Shown one piece after another: positions 12,235-23,109 of a stretch of DNA of 64,000 nucleotides (position 1 is the first letter of the stretch; the number at the start of each line of letters is the position of its first letter). Under the pieces are notes generated by a model. It had not been told where the DNA came from and did no database searches. It saw only the letters and a program-made list of their open reading frames with translations. The stretch spans positions 52,431,809-52,495,808 of the forward strand of contig OZ024861.1 of the NCBI GenBank assembly GCA_964017155.1. Direction: 5' to 3'. This DNA is from Oasisia sp. SBJ-2009 (Eukaryota > Annelida > Polychaeta > Sabellida > Siboglinidae). The position numbers and the translations under genes are program-made.

Positions 12235-12555
12235 GATCAACCCGTGGGAATGAATATCACTTAACACAACTCGAGACACACAACAGGACAGTCCGCCTGG
12301 TTGTCCTAATACGTATCTCTTCTCACGTCACGCCTGTTTCCGAGCACCTGCACTGGTTGCCTGTCAGACAACGCATACTGTTTAACGTACTTGTATTTAT
12401 ATATAAGACGCTGCATGATTTCGCGTCGGAATACCTAGCGTATTTGCTACATGTACGAACCCCCAACCTCCGTCTCCGGCAGCTTCATGCCCAACTACAA
12501 TTTGCAGTTTCACCAGCAACAAACGCGACGTAAGAACTATTATTATTATTATATA
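12235..12555 (+). mobile_element. LINE 3'-end fragment in an iGluR intron
   Basis: Frame 12,291-12,489 encodes the C-terminal reverse-transcriptase-protein motif 'HVTPVSEHLHWLPVRQRI' followed by 'FIYKTLHDFASEYLAYLL'. This is typical of CR1/Jockey-group LINE ends. The fragment finishes in a TATTATTATTAT tail at about 12,538-12,555. The element is plus strand, opposite to the host gene. Confidence 0.75.
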
Positions 12556-12696
12556 TGAAGATATTGAAAGAATAATTTCCCTTACTAAAGGTACGTTCCT
12601 ATAGGGCGTAGTATGCAATCGTCAAGATGGCTTTACGCCCTTGACTTTATTATTTAGTAATTTTCTACACATGTACACGTCATCGTTGACGATCAC

Positions 12697-12885
12697 CTTA
12701 GCGGCCACTTCACCTATCATCCCGTTCCAGTGTGTGGCGTTCACTTTCCAGCCAAACAAGTTTTCTTCAGGGATGTTGATTGTGTAGTCGAAGTCAACAA
12801 TCTCTGCTACTCTGTCCAACAATTCGACCATAAAACCCCTGTACTTCTTGGGGCTATCCTTGTCTTCCATCATATCAGGATTCAC
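12697..12885 (-). CDS. Ionotropic glutamate receptor-like exon: ligand-binding lobe S1
   Basis: The exon is 63 codons, phase 0 at both ends. Its acceptor is TTTACAG before GTG and its donor is AAG/GTGATC. It encodes the S1 core: 'KKYRGFMVELLDRVAEIV', 'FDYTINIPEENLFGW' and 'WNGMIGEVAAK'. 'WNGMIGE' is the most diagnostic iGluR motif in the window. The position of the usual ligand-stacking Tyr (Tyr450 of GluA2) holds Phe. Joined to the next exon it reads 'GEVAAK' then 'RADLAVA', the expected family order with no frame break. The intron downstream carries a LINE 3' fragment at 12,235-12,555. Confidence 0.85.
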
Positions 12886-13274
12886 CTGTAAAGGAGATCC
12901 ATTGCATAAATAATGCGGCACTGCTAATTTACATTTTGCAACTGGCTGATAAATAATGGTGTAACGTCAGTCTATAAAGCGCTAGCGGGGTAATTTATCC
13001 GGCTTTAGCGATCCATGTAACCTGTTTTTTTTGCAAATACAAATCAAACAAAGGAATCATATTATTACCACCCGTTTTTGCTAAGATATTACCAGACCCG
13101 GGATTGATTCAACTGAACCATAGATTATGGCGATTCCGATTCAAAGTTTCTTTTTCCAATTCCACCCACACTATTATCTGCTTGTAAGTATTGTTATCAT
13201 AACATATGGCAATCATTGGTCATATTAAATTTTTAAGTAAAAGTCGAAAGGAATGTTCTCATATGAAACGTGTC
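12886..13274. other. iGluR intron, nothing recognised
   Basis: Unique-looking AT-rich DNA between the iGluR exon at 12,697-12,885 and the SINE remnant. I see no coding or repeat signal. Confidence 0.4.
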
Positions 13275-13490
13275 CCATCCTCAGAGCGCTTTACACTTTA
13301 CTTCCTATTAGACTTGTTTAATTGCACGCCAACTCGGCTTCTCTTGAAATAATCCAACCATGCAGCAATTAATGCGCGAATAATGTTTATTCGCAAACCC
13401 TCACCATTGTCTATAGCCAGGTAACCATTCATACAGCTGAGTGAAGTAGAGCAAAGCAGTGTAAAAAGTGCCCAAAGTTTGACAAGGTAG
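13275..13490 (-). mobile_element. Decayed SINE body fragment
   Basis: The reverse complement matches the body of the SINE at 35,575-35,905. It shares 'cactcagctgtatga', 'acctggctatagacaatgg', 'gcgcattaattg', 'agaagccgag' and the 'gtgtaaagcgct' end. The tRNA-like head is missing. Confidence 0.7.
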
Positions 13491-13554
13491 CATAGGTTTC
13501 AAAGGCTTATTCGATAGGCCGAATATGTATCCACTGGCATCTACACAACATGTA

Positions 13555-13975
13555 TAGGGGCGGGCGGGCGGGCGGGCGTATGATAGAGCAATACATATCC
13601 AGACTGCCTTCCACACAATCAATCTCCTGGGGAATCCTAAGAATATTCTGGCCCAGAACAAGCTGCAATGAGCAACTACTGCTGGGATCAACGAGGAAAG
13701 CTTGCGATCCATTATCATCAAAAGACGAAGGAAGTGCATTGGGCACATGATTCGAAAAGAAGTTACATCCATCACCAGAATCGTAGTGCGTTGAATCCCT
13801 TTTGGAAAATAAAGCGACGTCCGAAAACATTATGGCACCGAACAATGGAAATAGAGATGGAGGCAGGACAAAGTTGGGGCACCATCGAGAAATTGGCAAG
13901 GGATAGACCTGTGTGGAAGCATTTCGTCGCTGCCCAAAAAGCCACCCGGCGTGACCGGCCGTAAGTAAATGAGTG
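13555..13975 (+). mobile_element. Decayed LINE C-terminal fragment
   Basis: After a (GGGC)n run at 13,558-13,577, frames with shifts encode 'ILRIFWPRTSCNEQLL' and then 'RRPKTLWHRTMEIEMEAG' with 'SWGTIEKLARDRPVWKHFV'. These are the 'RGRP.T.WRRT' and 'W..AKDR..W' C-terminal motifs of RTE-like and related LINEs. A TAAGTAAATGAGTGAG stretch follows and may be the tail. Confidence 0.65.
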
Positions 13976-14399
13976 AGTATTCATGTTAGGGGCGACCCCA
14001 CAGTAGTTTGAATCATTCCCTGTCCAATCGGAATTTTCGAGCACGTTTTGACTTTATGCACGGGCAATAGAAATAGCAATGTTTTCATTTAATAGTCATT
14101 GTCCCATGAACCGTTTGAGTACAATCCGAGCCACATGATACCAGTACACCAAATAATGACATTGAATTGCATGTTGCTTTTCACCTAGGGGAAACGAGTG
14201 TCACAGGCACGCTAAGAAATTCATGCTGACGAAGCGACTATATTTTGGCGTGAACAATAGTTTCCATTATTAGTAGTGCGTTATATCCGAAGGGTCATTA
14301 AATCTAGACTGCGATAAGTAAGTCAGTCAGTAACTCAGTAAGTAAGTAAGAATAGATAATGTGCGTACTGCATTCTGATTCGACTCGACAACTACTTAC
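13976..14399. other. iGluR intron, nothing recognised
   Basis: Non-coding. It contains a short run of 'agtaagtcagtcagtaactcagtaagtaag' type repeats near 14,315-14,350 just beyond the splice donor of the 44-nt exon. Confidence 0.4.
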
Positions 14400-14443
14400 C
14401 TTGACGGCAGTGACTTTAAGGGTTCGTTTCGACGCACTGTCAA
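14400..14443 (-). CDS. Short iGluR-like exon at the start of the ligand-binding domain
   Basis: This is a 44-nt exon between a strong acceptor (GTGTTTCAG) and a strong donor (AAG/GTAAGT). In the frame demanded by the phase-0 exon at 12,697-12,885 it encodes 'DSASKRTLKVTAVK', so the join reads 'LKVTAVK' then 'VNPDMMEDK'. This matches the 'L.VTT...' strand that opens S1 in iGluRs. The canonical Glu of 'LESPYVM' is missing (Val or Asn instead). The exon begins with two bases of a split codon, so an upstream exon ending in phase 1 is needed. I could not find it in the AT-rich sequence beyond. Confidence 0.65.
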
Positions 14444-14989
14444 CTGAAACACATGCGTAATATAATCACCAAATCGGTTTCTGCATCAGCAAGAATATAT
14501 TGCTGACTCTTATATAAATGGTTGGACAGATATATGGCATACCATGACCGAGTATGTCTACAAATTTGCAGCCACATTATTGTTGTCACATTCAAATGAG
14601 GCAAACAGTTATTTTGCGATATATTTTGATAGCAAATGCAACCTATCAAGTGCACCATAATTCATAAGGAAGATACCAACCACCTTAACATTTCAATGTA
14701 TTCGTCGAAATTGTAAGCAACTACCATTCACCTTAGGAAAAGTTAATAAAAACCAGCCCGTGCTAATTGCATTTTGTCGTATATCAATGATTTAATTTAA
14801 TATATTCTACAAGGTAACCTTGGCAAGAAGGGCAGTTTTGTGCAGGACATGGCGTATTTTTGTATAAAGCATTTCTCATTGTATAGTTACACATATTTTA
14901 CAAATAATTATTCAATTTATTTGTACTAAATTGATTAAATTATTGTCATTTATATTTAACACCACATTTGTCTAACTTTTTACACTACC

Positions 14990-14990
<1 letters not shown>
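14444..14990. other. AT-rich DNA upstream of the 44-nt exon
   Basis: The preceding iGluR exon should lie here or farther on, but I cannot identify it. No repeat family is recognised. Confidence 0.35.

Positions 14991-15073
<83 letters not shown>
14991..15073. repeat. (TA)n microsatellite
   Basis: Nearly pure TA dinucleotide tract with a few TG interruptions. Confidence 0.95.
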
Positions 15074-15077
<4 letters not shown>

Positions 15078-15179
15078 GAGGCAGCAGCTCTCTCCGCATT
15101 ACACTGCTAGACTCACACCTTCACACTTTTCATTACTTTTCTATACACAGCTAAATAACAAAACGACATAGTGTAGACT

Positions 15180-15714
15180 GATGGCCTTAATTATGAATGT
15201 AGACATATCCAAATGTTTTATATTTCTTTAAAATTAGTAAACTTCCGACCCTAAGAGGTCAATGTGGATGAGAAGGTATTGTTATCAAACTTTTACCAGG
15301 CATAAACCAGCCCCATGGTTCAAGGAAAACTCCCTAAACATGTATACTGATATGCATATATATGCAGTATTTACAAATATTACCAAAAACATAAACAATT
15401 ATTATGCTTAACTCAAGATCAGTGCTTGCAAACTCGCTCCCAAGTGATTTATTGATACCTTTTTTGTATCAATGGGTCCCCATTCTTCTTGACAAGGAAG
15501 CATGGAAGGATATTGAGTTATTTATTATTTAGTGTATGGACTGGTTTATGCCTGGTAAAAGTTTGATTACAATACCTTCTAATCAACATTGACCTTATAG
15601 GGTTGGAAGTTTGCTAATTTTAAAGAAATATAAAATGTATGACATTTTGGTATGTGTAGAGACATAATTAAGACAGTCAAACGAGTCATATTGCTCTGAC
15701 AATACACAATGTTA

Positions 15715-15763
<49 letters not shown>

Positions 15764-16128
15764 CACACAACAGTTTATTTAACCATGCATATTTAGCCAA
15801 TCAACGTATGAAAACCCTCTCGTATATCATAAGCAATTTATTTTTAAAAGTTGTATCAATGTGTCCCCATTCCTCTCGAGAAGGAAGCATGGAAGGATAT
15901 TGAGTTACTTGTTATTTTGTCTTTGGACTGGTTTATGGCTGGTAAAAGTTTGACAACAATACCTTCTAATCCACATTGACCTATTAGGGTTGGAAGTTTG
16001 CTAATTTTAAAAGAAATATAAAATGTAGGACATTTGGGTATGTGTAGATTTATAATTAAGTCAGTCAAGCAAGTCATATTACTCTGATAATACATAATGT
16101 TATGCATATATATATATATACATATATG

Positions 16129-16203
<75 letters not shown>

Positions 16204-17000
16204 CACACAACATTAAATTTAACCATCCATATTTAGCTTGCATTCAATGTCTGAAAACCCTCTCATATATCACAAGCAATTTATTTAAAAAGTTGTATAA
16301 ATGGGTCCAGGAAGCATGGAAGGATATTGAGAGTTACTGGTTAATTTGTCTTTGAACTGGTGTATGCCTGTTAAAAAAATGTGATAACAATACCTTCTAA
16401 TCTACATTGACCTTTTAGGGTCGGAAATTTGGTAATTTTAATGAAATATAAAATATATGATATTTGGGTATGCGTAGATTCGTAATTAAGAGTCAGGCAT
16501 GCCATATTTGCTCTGATAATACACAATGTTATGCATGTATATCAAATAGACACAACGTTTAATTGAACCATCAATATTTAGCTTGCAATGAATGTCTAAA
16601 AACCCTCTCGTATATAAAAAAAACATGCATATTTTAAAGCTTGGGCATCCAGACGTATGCCATTTATTTTGTAAAGGAAGCTTGGAAGGATACTGGGACT
16701 TACTAGTAATTTGGGTTAAAGAAATGAACTAATACCTAGAAAAAGTTTTGTGATAAAACAAGCTACACCTCATCATCTTTTTTGGGTCAGAAGTTGGTCA
16801 TTTTTTTAGATATATAATAACATACCATCTTTGCACATGTATATATTCATAGTTAAGGCAGCTAGACCTGCCATATTTCTCAGATTTGCACATATTTATG
16901 TTGTGGTACAATTTGGGTCTAAGGTGTGTGTAGTGCTCACAATCAGGGTCTGAAAACCCTCCCGCGTGTGATATTTTGAATAAATCATGATGTTTATCAA
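15180..17000. repeat. Tandem ~400-bp repeats with (TA)n inside, plus an inverted copy
   Basis: Four direct units start near 15,540, 15,925, 16,350 and 16,725. Each opens with an 'actggtttatgcctggtaaaag' type line and continues with 'caataccttctaat', 'cattgacc' and 'agggt..gaa.tttg'. The first two hold (TA)n tracts at 15,718-15,761 and 16,107-16,201. The third holds only a stub and the fourth is strongly diverged. The stretch at about 15,225-15,315 is the same unit in reverse orientation. No coding sequence is seen. Confidence 0.75.
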
Positions 17001-17610
17001 CATGCTGCACATTAACCATACACTGTATTTATGTTCTAATTGAAATTATGTAATATTTATATTATGGAGAACAACTCCACACAATTTACTGACACAGGCT
17101 AAAGAGTGTAGAAGATATTGACTAGTGAAATGTAAATAAAAGTATTTATGCGGGACAACGCTACCATCTACATTTGTGACACAGAGACGTGGCTAGTTTG
17201 CTGAAAACACAAGTCAGATATATGTTTGTATGCGAGCTTAAAATTAAGCCAACTCTTTATGTATAACTAGCACAAAATAATTCCAATACACTAGTACACA
17301 ATGGCATCACCGTTATAACAAACACATAGATTGACAGCAAAGGTGGGGGAACCGACCACACGCAGGTGTTGGAAACCCACCATATCAATTATTCAAACAA
17401 AGTATGCATGTTATAGGTTATGACCTAGGGGAAAGCGTTAGGAACATGAGCACATGTCCTCGCCCTAAAACCCCTTGAAAGTACACTCATATTAGACAAG
17501 TATATAAAATAAATCGACAATGTAAGATGTAATATACAAGACATTGTGATCGTAATGTCAAAAATACAAGACAATAACGTTATAGACACTTGGTAACAAT
17601 ATAATATAGA
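17001..17610. other. AT-rich DNA, nothing recognised
   Basis: No coding homology or repeat was identified by eye. Confidence 0.4.
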
Positions 17611-17639
17611 CTATGCATAGTGTATTTGCAATTTGTGCA

Positions 17640-17915
17640 ATTTGTATTTGCATATATCAACACCAGTTTGAAATACCCAGGTGACGATGGGGTAGGAGGG
17701 TGGGAAATTTGCGACTGGGTTTTCAATTTCCTAAGTAATCGCCCGCAGTGTGTTCGAGTGGGTGACATAAAGTCACCAGTGATTGTTAGCAACACAGGTG
17801 CGCCTCAGGGTTGTGTCCTGAGCCCATTTTTGTACACTTTGTATACAAATGACTGTCGGAGTGTACCCAATATGTGAGGTTTTCTGATGATACAGCCATG
17901 CTCGCAGATCAATTT
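17640..17915 (+). pseudogene. CR1/L2-like LINE reverse transcriptase fragment
   Basis: A short frame encodes 'FNFLSNRPQCVRVGD' followed by 'NTGAPQGCVLSPFLYTLYTND'. A frameshift near 17,875 leads to 'FSDDTAM', a damaged form of the catalytic 'FADD' box. It closely resembles the LINE copies at 883-2,735 and 62.9-63.1 kb. Both ends are lost. Confidence 0.8.
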
Positions 17916-18014
17916 TTGACAACTCAGATGACCAGAGATACACACACAAACTGATGAAACGAAGGAATTTTAACAAGTCAAATATTGACAACTTTAATAA
18001 TTCCCTATTCACAA

Positions 18015-20240
18015 CAAAGTGGGATGACTTGGTATAAATAGCAAATGTCCAAATGAGGCATACACCTTATTTATTAACAAATTTATCAGTTTACTTGATA
18101 AACACATTCCTGAGCAGATATCAAAACCAAATAAATATAAACACAAAAAACACCCATACTCAAATTCATACGTACTTGGGATAATTTGAGTAAAAAACGC
18201 ATTCACTCTAAAGCGACACCAGATTTTAATAATATTGACCAACAATACAAACAATACAGAAACTTATTGAACAGGGTTATTCGTAACGCCAAATCTCAAT
18301 ACTGGAACACTAAATTTACAGAATCTAGAAATAACAAAGTAAACGTGGACGAACATTAAAAATATACTTCATGTCCAAAAAAAAGCAAAATTTACCATCA
18401 TCACTCCAAATCAACAATGAAATGCGTAATGACCCAAAGAAAATATCCAATATTAACAATTATTTTCTTAATATTGGCCCAAAGTTAGCAGATAAAATAA
18501 AAACCACAAATAACTATACCGATTACATGCAGAATCAGTTGCCAAGTAGTCTTATCATGGAAGAAACCACTTGTGCAGAAATAATTAACATCATTCAAAA
18601 TATAAAATCAAAGCCAAGTACTGGATTTGATAATATATTTACCAAACTGATGAAGAGTTCTGTGGAAAGCATTGCCTTACCTATGGCGGAAATTTTTAAT
18701 TCTATGATACGTTCGGGTGTATTTCCTGATGATCTAAAAATTGCTAAAGTGATACCTCTTTACAAATCAGGAGATTCCAGTTTGTTTACAAACTACAGGC
18801 CCATCTCACTATTACCTGCATTCTCCAAAGTGTTCGAAAGATTGATATATAATCGTCTCCATAGCTTTTTTGAAAAGTACAATATTCTGTTTACATCCCA
18901 ATATGGTTTTCGTAAACAAAGTTCAACTGAACATGCCACTCTGGAACTAATAGATAGCGTAGTAAATGCGTTAAATGACAAACATTATGCTCTTGCTGTG
19001 TTTATTGACTTAAGCAAAGCCTTTGACACATTAGATAACAAAATGTTGTCTTGATAAACTATGGCACTATGGTATTAGAGGGGTCCCACACAAACTTTTT
19101 AAAAGCTAGCTTGAACATAGAAAGCAATTTGTTATAAACAAAGATACAATGTCTGATTATCAAAGTACAAAATGTGGAGTCCCACAAGGATCCATTCTAG
19201 GACCACTATTATTTTTGATAAATTATAAATGATATGCCTTTATCATCACATACAGCTCAATTCATACCGTTTGCTGATGATACAAGCCTACTCTTTAAAA
19301 GCAAAGACCTCAGTAGTCTCACAATTACCTGGGTAATGTTAATTCTGAACTCACAAAAATTTCTCATTGGATAAGTGGCTAAGTGCCAACAAACTTTCAC
19401 TTAACATAGGCAAAACTAAATGCATGTTATTTCAAAACACTCAAAAACAGATACCCAACCATGAAGAAATTATTCTACATGGTAATAAAATAGAAAAAGT
19501 TGATCACTTCAAATTTTTAGGTATATGGATTGATAAAAACCTAAACTGGAAGAAAAATACAAGTGAAAAATGCAAGAAAATTGCCCAATTATTAGCAATA
19601 ATTAATAAAATCAAGCCTACAGTCGTACACATTAAAACTAATATATAATGCCTTAGCTTAGTTCAACCCCATTTATCATTTGGTCTACTTGCTTGGTATA
19701 TAGTAACATTCGTGGCAATTTAACTAACATAAGCAGACTATCTTAACTTCAAAAAAAGCTGTTCGATTAATCGATAAAAGCAAATTTATAGCACACACTG
19801 ATCCCATCTTTAAAAAGTTCAATATTCTTAAATTAGAAGATCTATTTATAATTCAAGGATATCAGCTATAATATAATAAAATAATGAAAAAACAATGTCC
19901 AAAATACCTTTTAACATCTGTCATGAAAAACAATGATCTTCACAGCCATGTAACCAGACAAAGCAATAATATTCATTTATGTTTCATAAGCATAGAAATA
20001 AAAAAAACAGGGATTGTTTTATAAACTTCATACCATACTATTGCACCTGTATATAATGTACTGCACCTATCACTAAATAAAAGGCACAATCTCAAACAAA
20101 TTATTATAAAGTCATATTCAGATATTTGCCTATTAAGAAATTGTTATTCTTGCTTGATGAACAGTATTAATTAATAATTGTATAATTTCTCACGTCAACT
20201 TTATTAAACTAGATTATGTATAGTAATAAACTGTTTTTAT
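18015..20240 (+). mobile_element. Decayed Jockey/CR1-group LINE
   Basis: Coding remnants run from about 18,130 ('NLSKKRIHSKATPDF' region, the linker before the RT) through the RT at 18,371-19,054 to a C-terminal part at 19,367-19,648. A stop-ridden tail follows to about 20,240. The whole element is AT-rich, with multiple stops and shifts, so it is old. I see no target duplication. Confidence 0.8.
18371..19648 (+). pseudogene. LINE reverse transcriptase, broken
   Basis: The first frame (18,371-19,054) shows 'YFLNIGPKLADKI', 'IKSKPSTGFDNI', 'KVIPLYKSGDSSLFTNYRP' and 'SKVFERLIYNRL', then 'YGFRKQSSTEHA' and 'VFIDLSKAFDTLD'. It stops just after this motif. A shifted frame then reads 'CGVPQGSILGPLLF', and a further shift hides the catalytic box ('FADDT' appears only as 'FADDTSLLF' in a third frame near 19,270). 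The last frame (19,367-19,648) has 'KWLSANKLSLNIGKTKCM' and 'FKFLGIWID'. At least three frame changes make it non-functional. Clade placement is by motif wording. Confidence 0.85.
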
Positions 20241-20351
20241 AGTATAAGTAGTATCATTAGATTAGTATTACTCTTTTCTTAGTATTAGCATTATTATTAT
20301 CTTGTTATTAATTACATTATTATCATGTACACCATGTTCTATTAGAGGTAG

Positions 20352-22752
20352 GGGTCATTCCATGTCAAATCAATCACTTTTTGGCCATTTTTGCATCACC
20401 TGACTCCAATTTTGATGAAATTTAGTACAGTTGTTGGCTCATGCGAGGATATCAAAATAAAAAATTAAATAAAAACCTAGGTCAAGTATCATGGAAGATA
20501 TAGGTAACTGAACTTTGACCTAAATCGCATACTGACCGTTTCAATAATGCCTGTAACTCTGCCATTAATAAAGGTAGAGAAACAATCAATATATCATTGG
20601 AAAGCCAATAAACATGCACACATAACTATTATAAAATTAAAACATTAGTGTAAATAAGAATGTTGTAATTTTTGAAATTTGAATTTTGACCTCAGATACC
20701 CAAAAAATGTATCCTCTGATTTTGCTAATATTTTGTATACAGTATACTATAATATTGCAGAAGAGTCCCTGAAAATATTATAGTGGGCAAACAATAATGT
20801 TCAGAGATACATTAAATTAAGTACACCCAACGTCACCCGTGGATGGAAAATTGTACCAGGATAGCACTGTTTAACCCAATACAAACATCCCAACAATCTC
20901 TGATTTTGCTAACATTGTGTACACAGGATCCAATACTATAGCAGAAGAGTCCTTGAAACTATGAGAGTGGGCAAATAATAAGTTTCAGAGATACATTAAA
21001 TTAAGTACACCCGTGGATGAAAAATGTCAACAGGATAGCACTGTTTAACCCAATACAAACGTACAGCACATTCTCTGAATTTGCTAATATTTTGAATAGA
21101 GCATCCTATACTATTGCAGAAAAGTCTCTGAAAATATTGGAGTGGGCAAATAATAATGTTCAGAGATACATTAAATTAAGTACACCTGTGGATGAAAAAC
21201 TGCACCAGGATAGCACTGTATAACATGTGAAATACAAACATACAGCATAATCTCTTATGTATAAATCCATATATGTATATATGCTCACTAAATGTATCCT
21301 CTGAGTTTGCTAATATTTTGTAGGCAGTATCCTATACTATTGCAGAAGAGTCCCTGAAAATATTAGTGTGGGCAAATAATAATGTTCAGAGATACATTAA
21401 ATTAAGTACACCCGACGTCACCCGTGGATGGAAAATTGCACCAGGATAGCATTGTTTAATCCAATACAACCATACAGCACAATCTCTGATTTTGTTAATA
21501 TTGTATTCACAGGATCCAATACTATTGCAGAAGAGTCCCTGAAAATATTAGAGTGGGCAAATAAAAAGTTTCAGAGATACATTAAAATAAGTACACCTGT
21601 GGATGAAAAAATTCACCAGGATAGCACTGTTTAATTAACCCAATACAACCGTACAGCACAATCTCTGAATTTGCTAATATTTTGAATAGAGCATCCTAGA
21701 CTATTGCAGAAAAGTCCCTAAAAATATTGGAGTGGACAAATAATAATGTTCAGAGATACTTTAAATTAAGTATACTTGTGGATGAAAAATTGCACCAGGA
21801 TAGCACTGTATAACCTGTGCACTACAAACATACAGCACAATCTCTGATGTATACATCCATATATGTATACATGTTCACTAATTATATAATTGCTATTCAA
21901 TATACCAGGGGTTATTGTTATCCAGTTATCCATCAGGGGCACAAGATCTTGCACATGTACATTTTGTCTGTAATGTTATGTGATTTGTGGCACACAGAGC
22001 AATGTTAAAGCATACAAATGACCAACTTGTATTGCATTTAATACATATGGTAACCATTACAAATTAAACTGTATTGACTGTTGATCAGCTTCATGTGTGA
22101 TGATTGCAGTTTCATTAGATTGAGAGATACTATGTGAAATTATCTAAAAAAGATGAAGTAATGAAATTTATAATTAGTGAGCACATATACATATATGATA
22201 TACACATCAGAGACTGCTGTATGTTCTTATTGGGTTATACAGTGCTATCCTGGTGCAGTTTTTCATCCACGAGTGTACTTAATTTAATGTATCTCTGGAC
22301 ATTATTATTTGCCCACTCTAATATTATCAGGGACTCTTCTATAATAGTATAGGATATTGTGTAAAAAAGATTTGCAAAATCAGAGGATAAATTTTTTGGG
22401 TATCTGAGGTCAAAGGTCAAATTTCTAAAATTACAACATTCTTATTTACACTAATGTTTAAATTTTATAATAGTTATGTGTGCACGTTTATTGGCTTTCC
22501 AATGATATATTGATTGTTTCTCTAGCTTTATTAATGGCAGAGTTACAGGCATTAATATGGCGGTCAGTATGCGATTTAGGCCAAAGTTCAGTGACCTATA
22601 TCTTCCTATGGTTACCATATGTATTAACCTGACCTAGATTTTTATTAAAAAAATTATTTTTATATTCTCGCATGAGCCAACAACTGTACTAAATTTCATC
22701 AAAATTGGAGTCGGGTGATGTTTTGAGTGATTGATTTGACATGGAATGACCC
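20352..22752. mobile_element. Non-autonomous DNA element with ~400-bp terminal inverted repeats
   Basis: The left end (from 'gggtcattccatg' at 20,352) and the right end (to 'catggaatgaccc' at 22,752) are inverted copies extending about 400 bp, to 'cctctgattttgc' inside. The element is flanked by GTAG at 20,348-20,351 and 22,753-22,756, a plausible 4-bp target-site duplication. The interior has no transposase. It holds direct repeats (20,715-21,815) and one inverted repeat unit at 22,235-22,395. The DNA transposon superfamily is not identified. Confidence 0.85.
20715..21815 (+). repeat. Internal direct repeats of ~150-210 bp with a conserved short frame
   Basis: About six copies share 'tctctga.tttgctaatatt', 'attgcagaagagtccctgaa', 'gagatacattaaattaagt' and 'gatagcactgt'. 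Two copies (21,017-21,223 and 21,428-21,634) keep 68-codon frames whose ends read 'EWANNNVQRYIKLSTPVDEK' or a close relative. A seventh unit lies inverted at 22,235-22,395. The frames may be fossils of one repeated segment rather than genes. Confidence 0.75.
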
Positions 22753-23109
22753 GTAGACAGTATATTGTAATTTTAAAGGGCGTCCAGTTGCATCAACTAT
22801 TTTAGTTATTACTGGCGTCCGGGCATTCATTATTAACATAATTTTTTATGTTCTGTGTTTGTTGTATTGTGTTGTATAATATGCCAAATAAAATTTCAAG
22901 TTCAAGTTCAAGTATGTCCTACTTACCGATTAGCGAAGCAATGACAATCAAGAATAATCGGTATTTGTTTAATGTCATCTTGCCGTTGTCAATTTTCAGC
23001 AGAGCTCTGATTCAAATGATTTGTTTGGGGATAAGCAATTGCTGCGCACGTTAATGGGCCGTAAGTATGTCACGATACTTGGCGAGACACCGCGCGACTG
23101 GACATTAAA
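22753..23109. other. No gene recognised
   Basis: Contains 'caagttcaagttcaagt' near 22,895, possibly the tail of an unrecognised retroelement, as it follows 'aataaaatttc'. Nothing else is identified. Confidence 0.35.
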
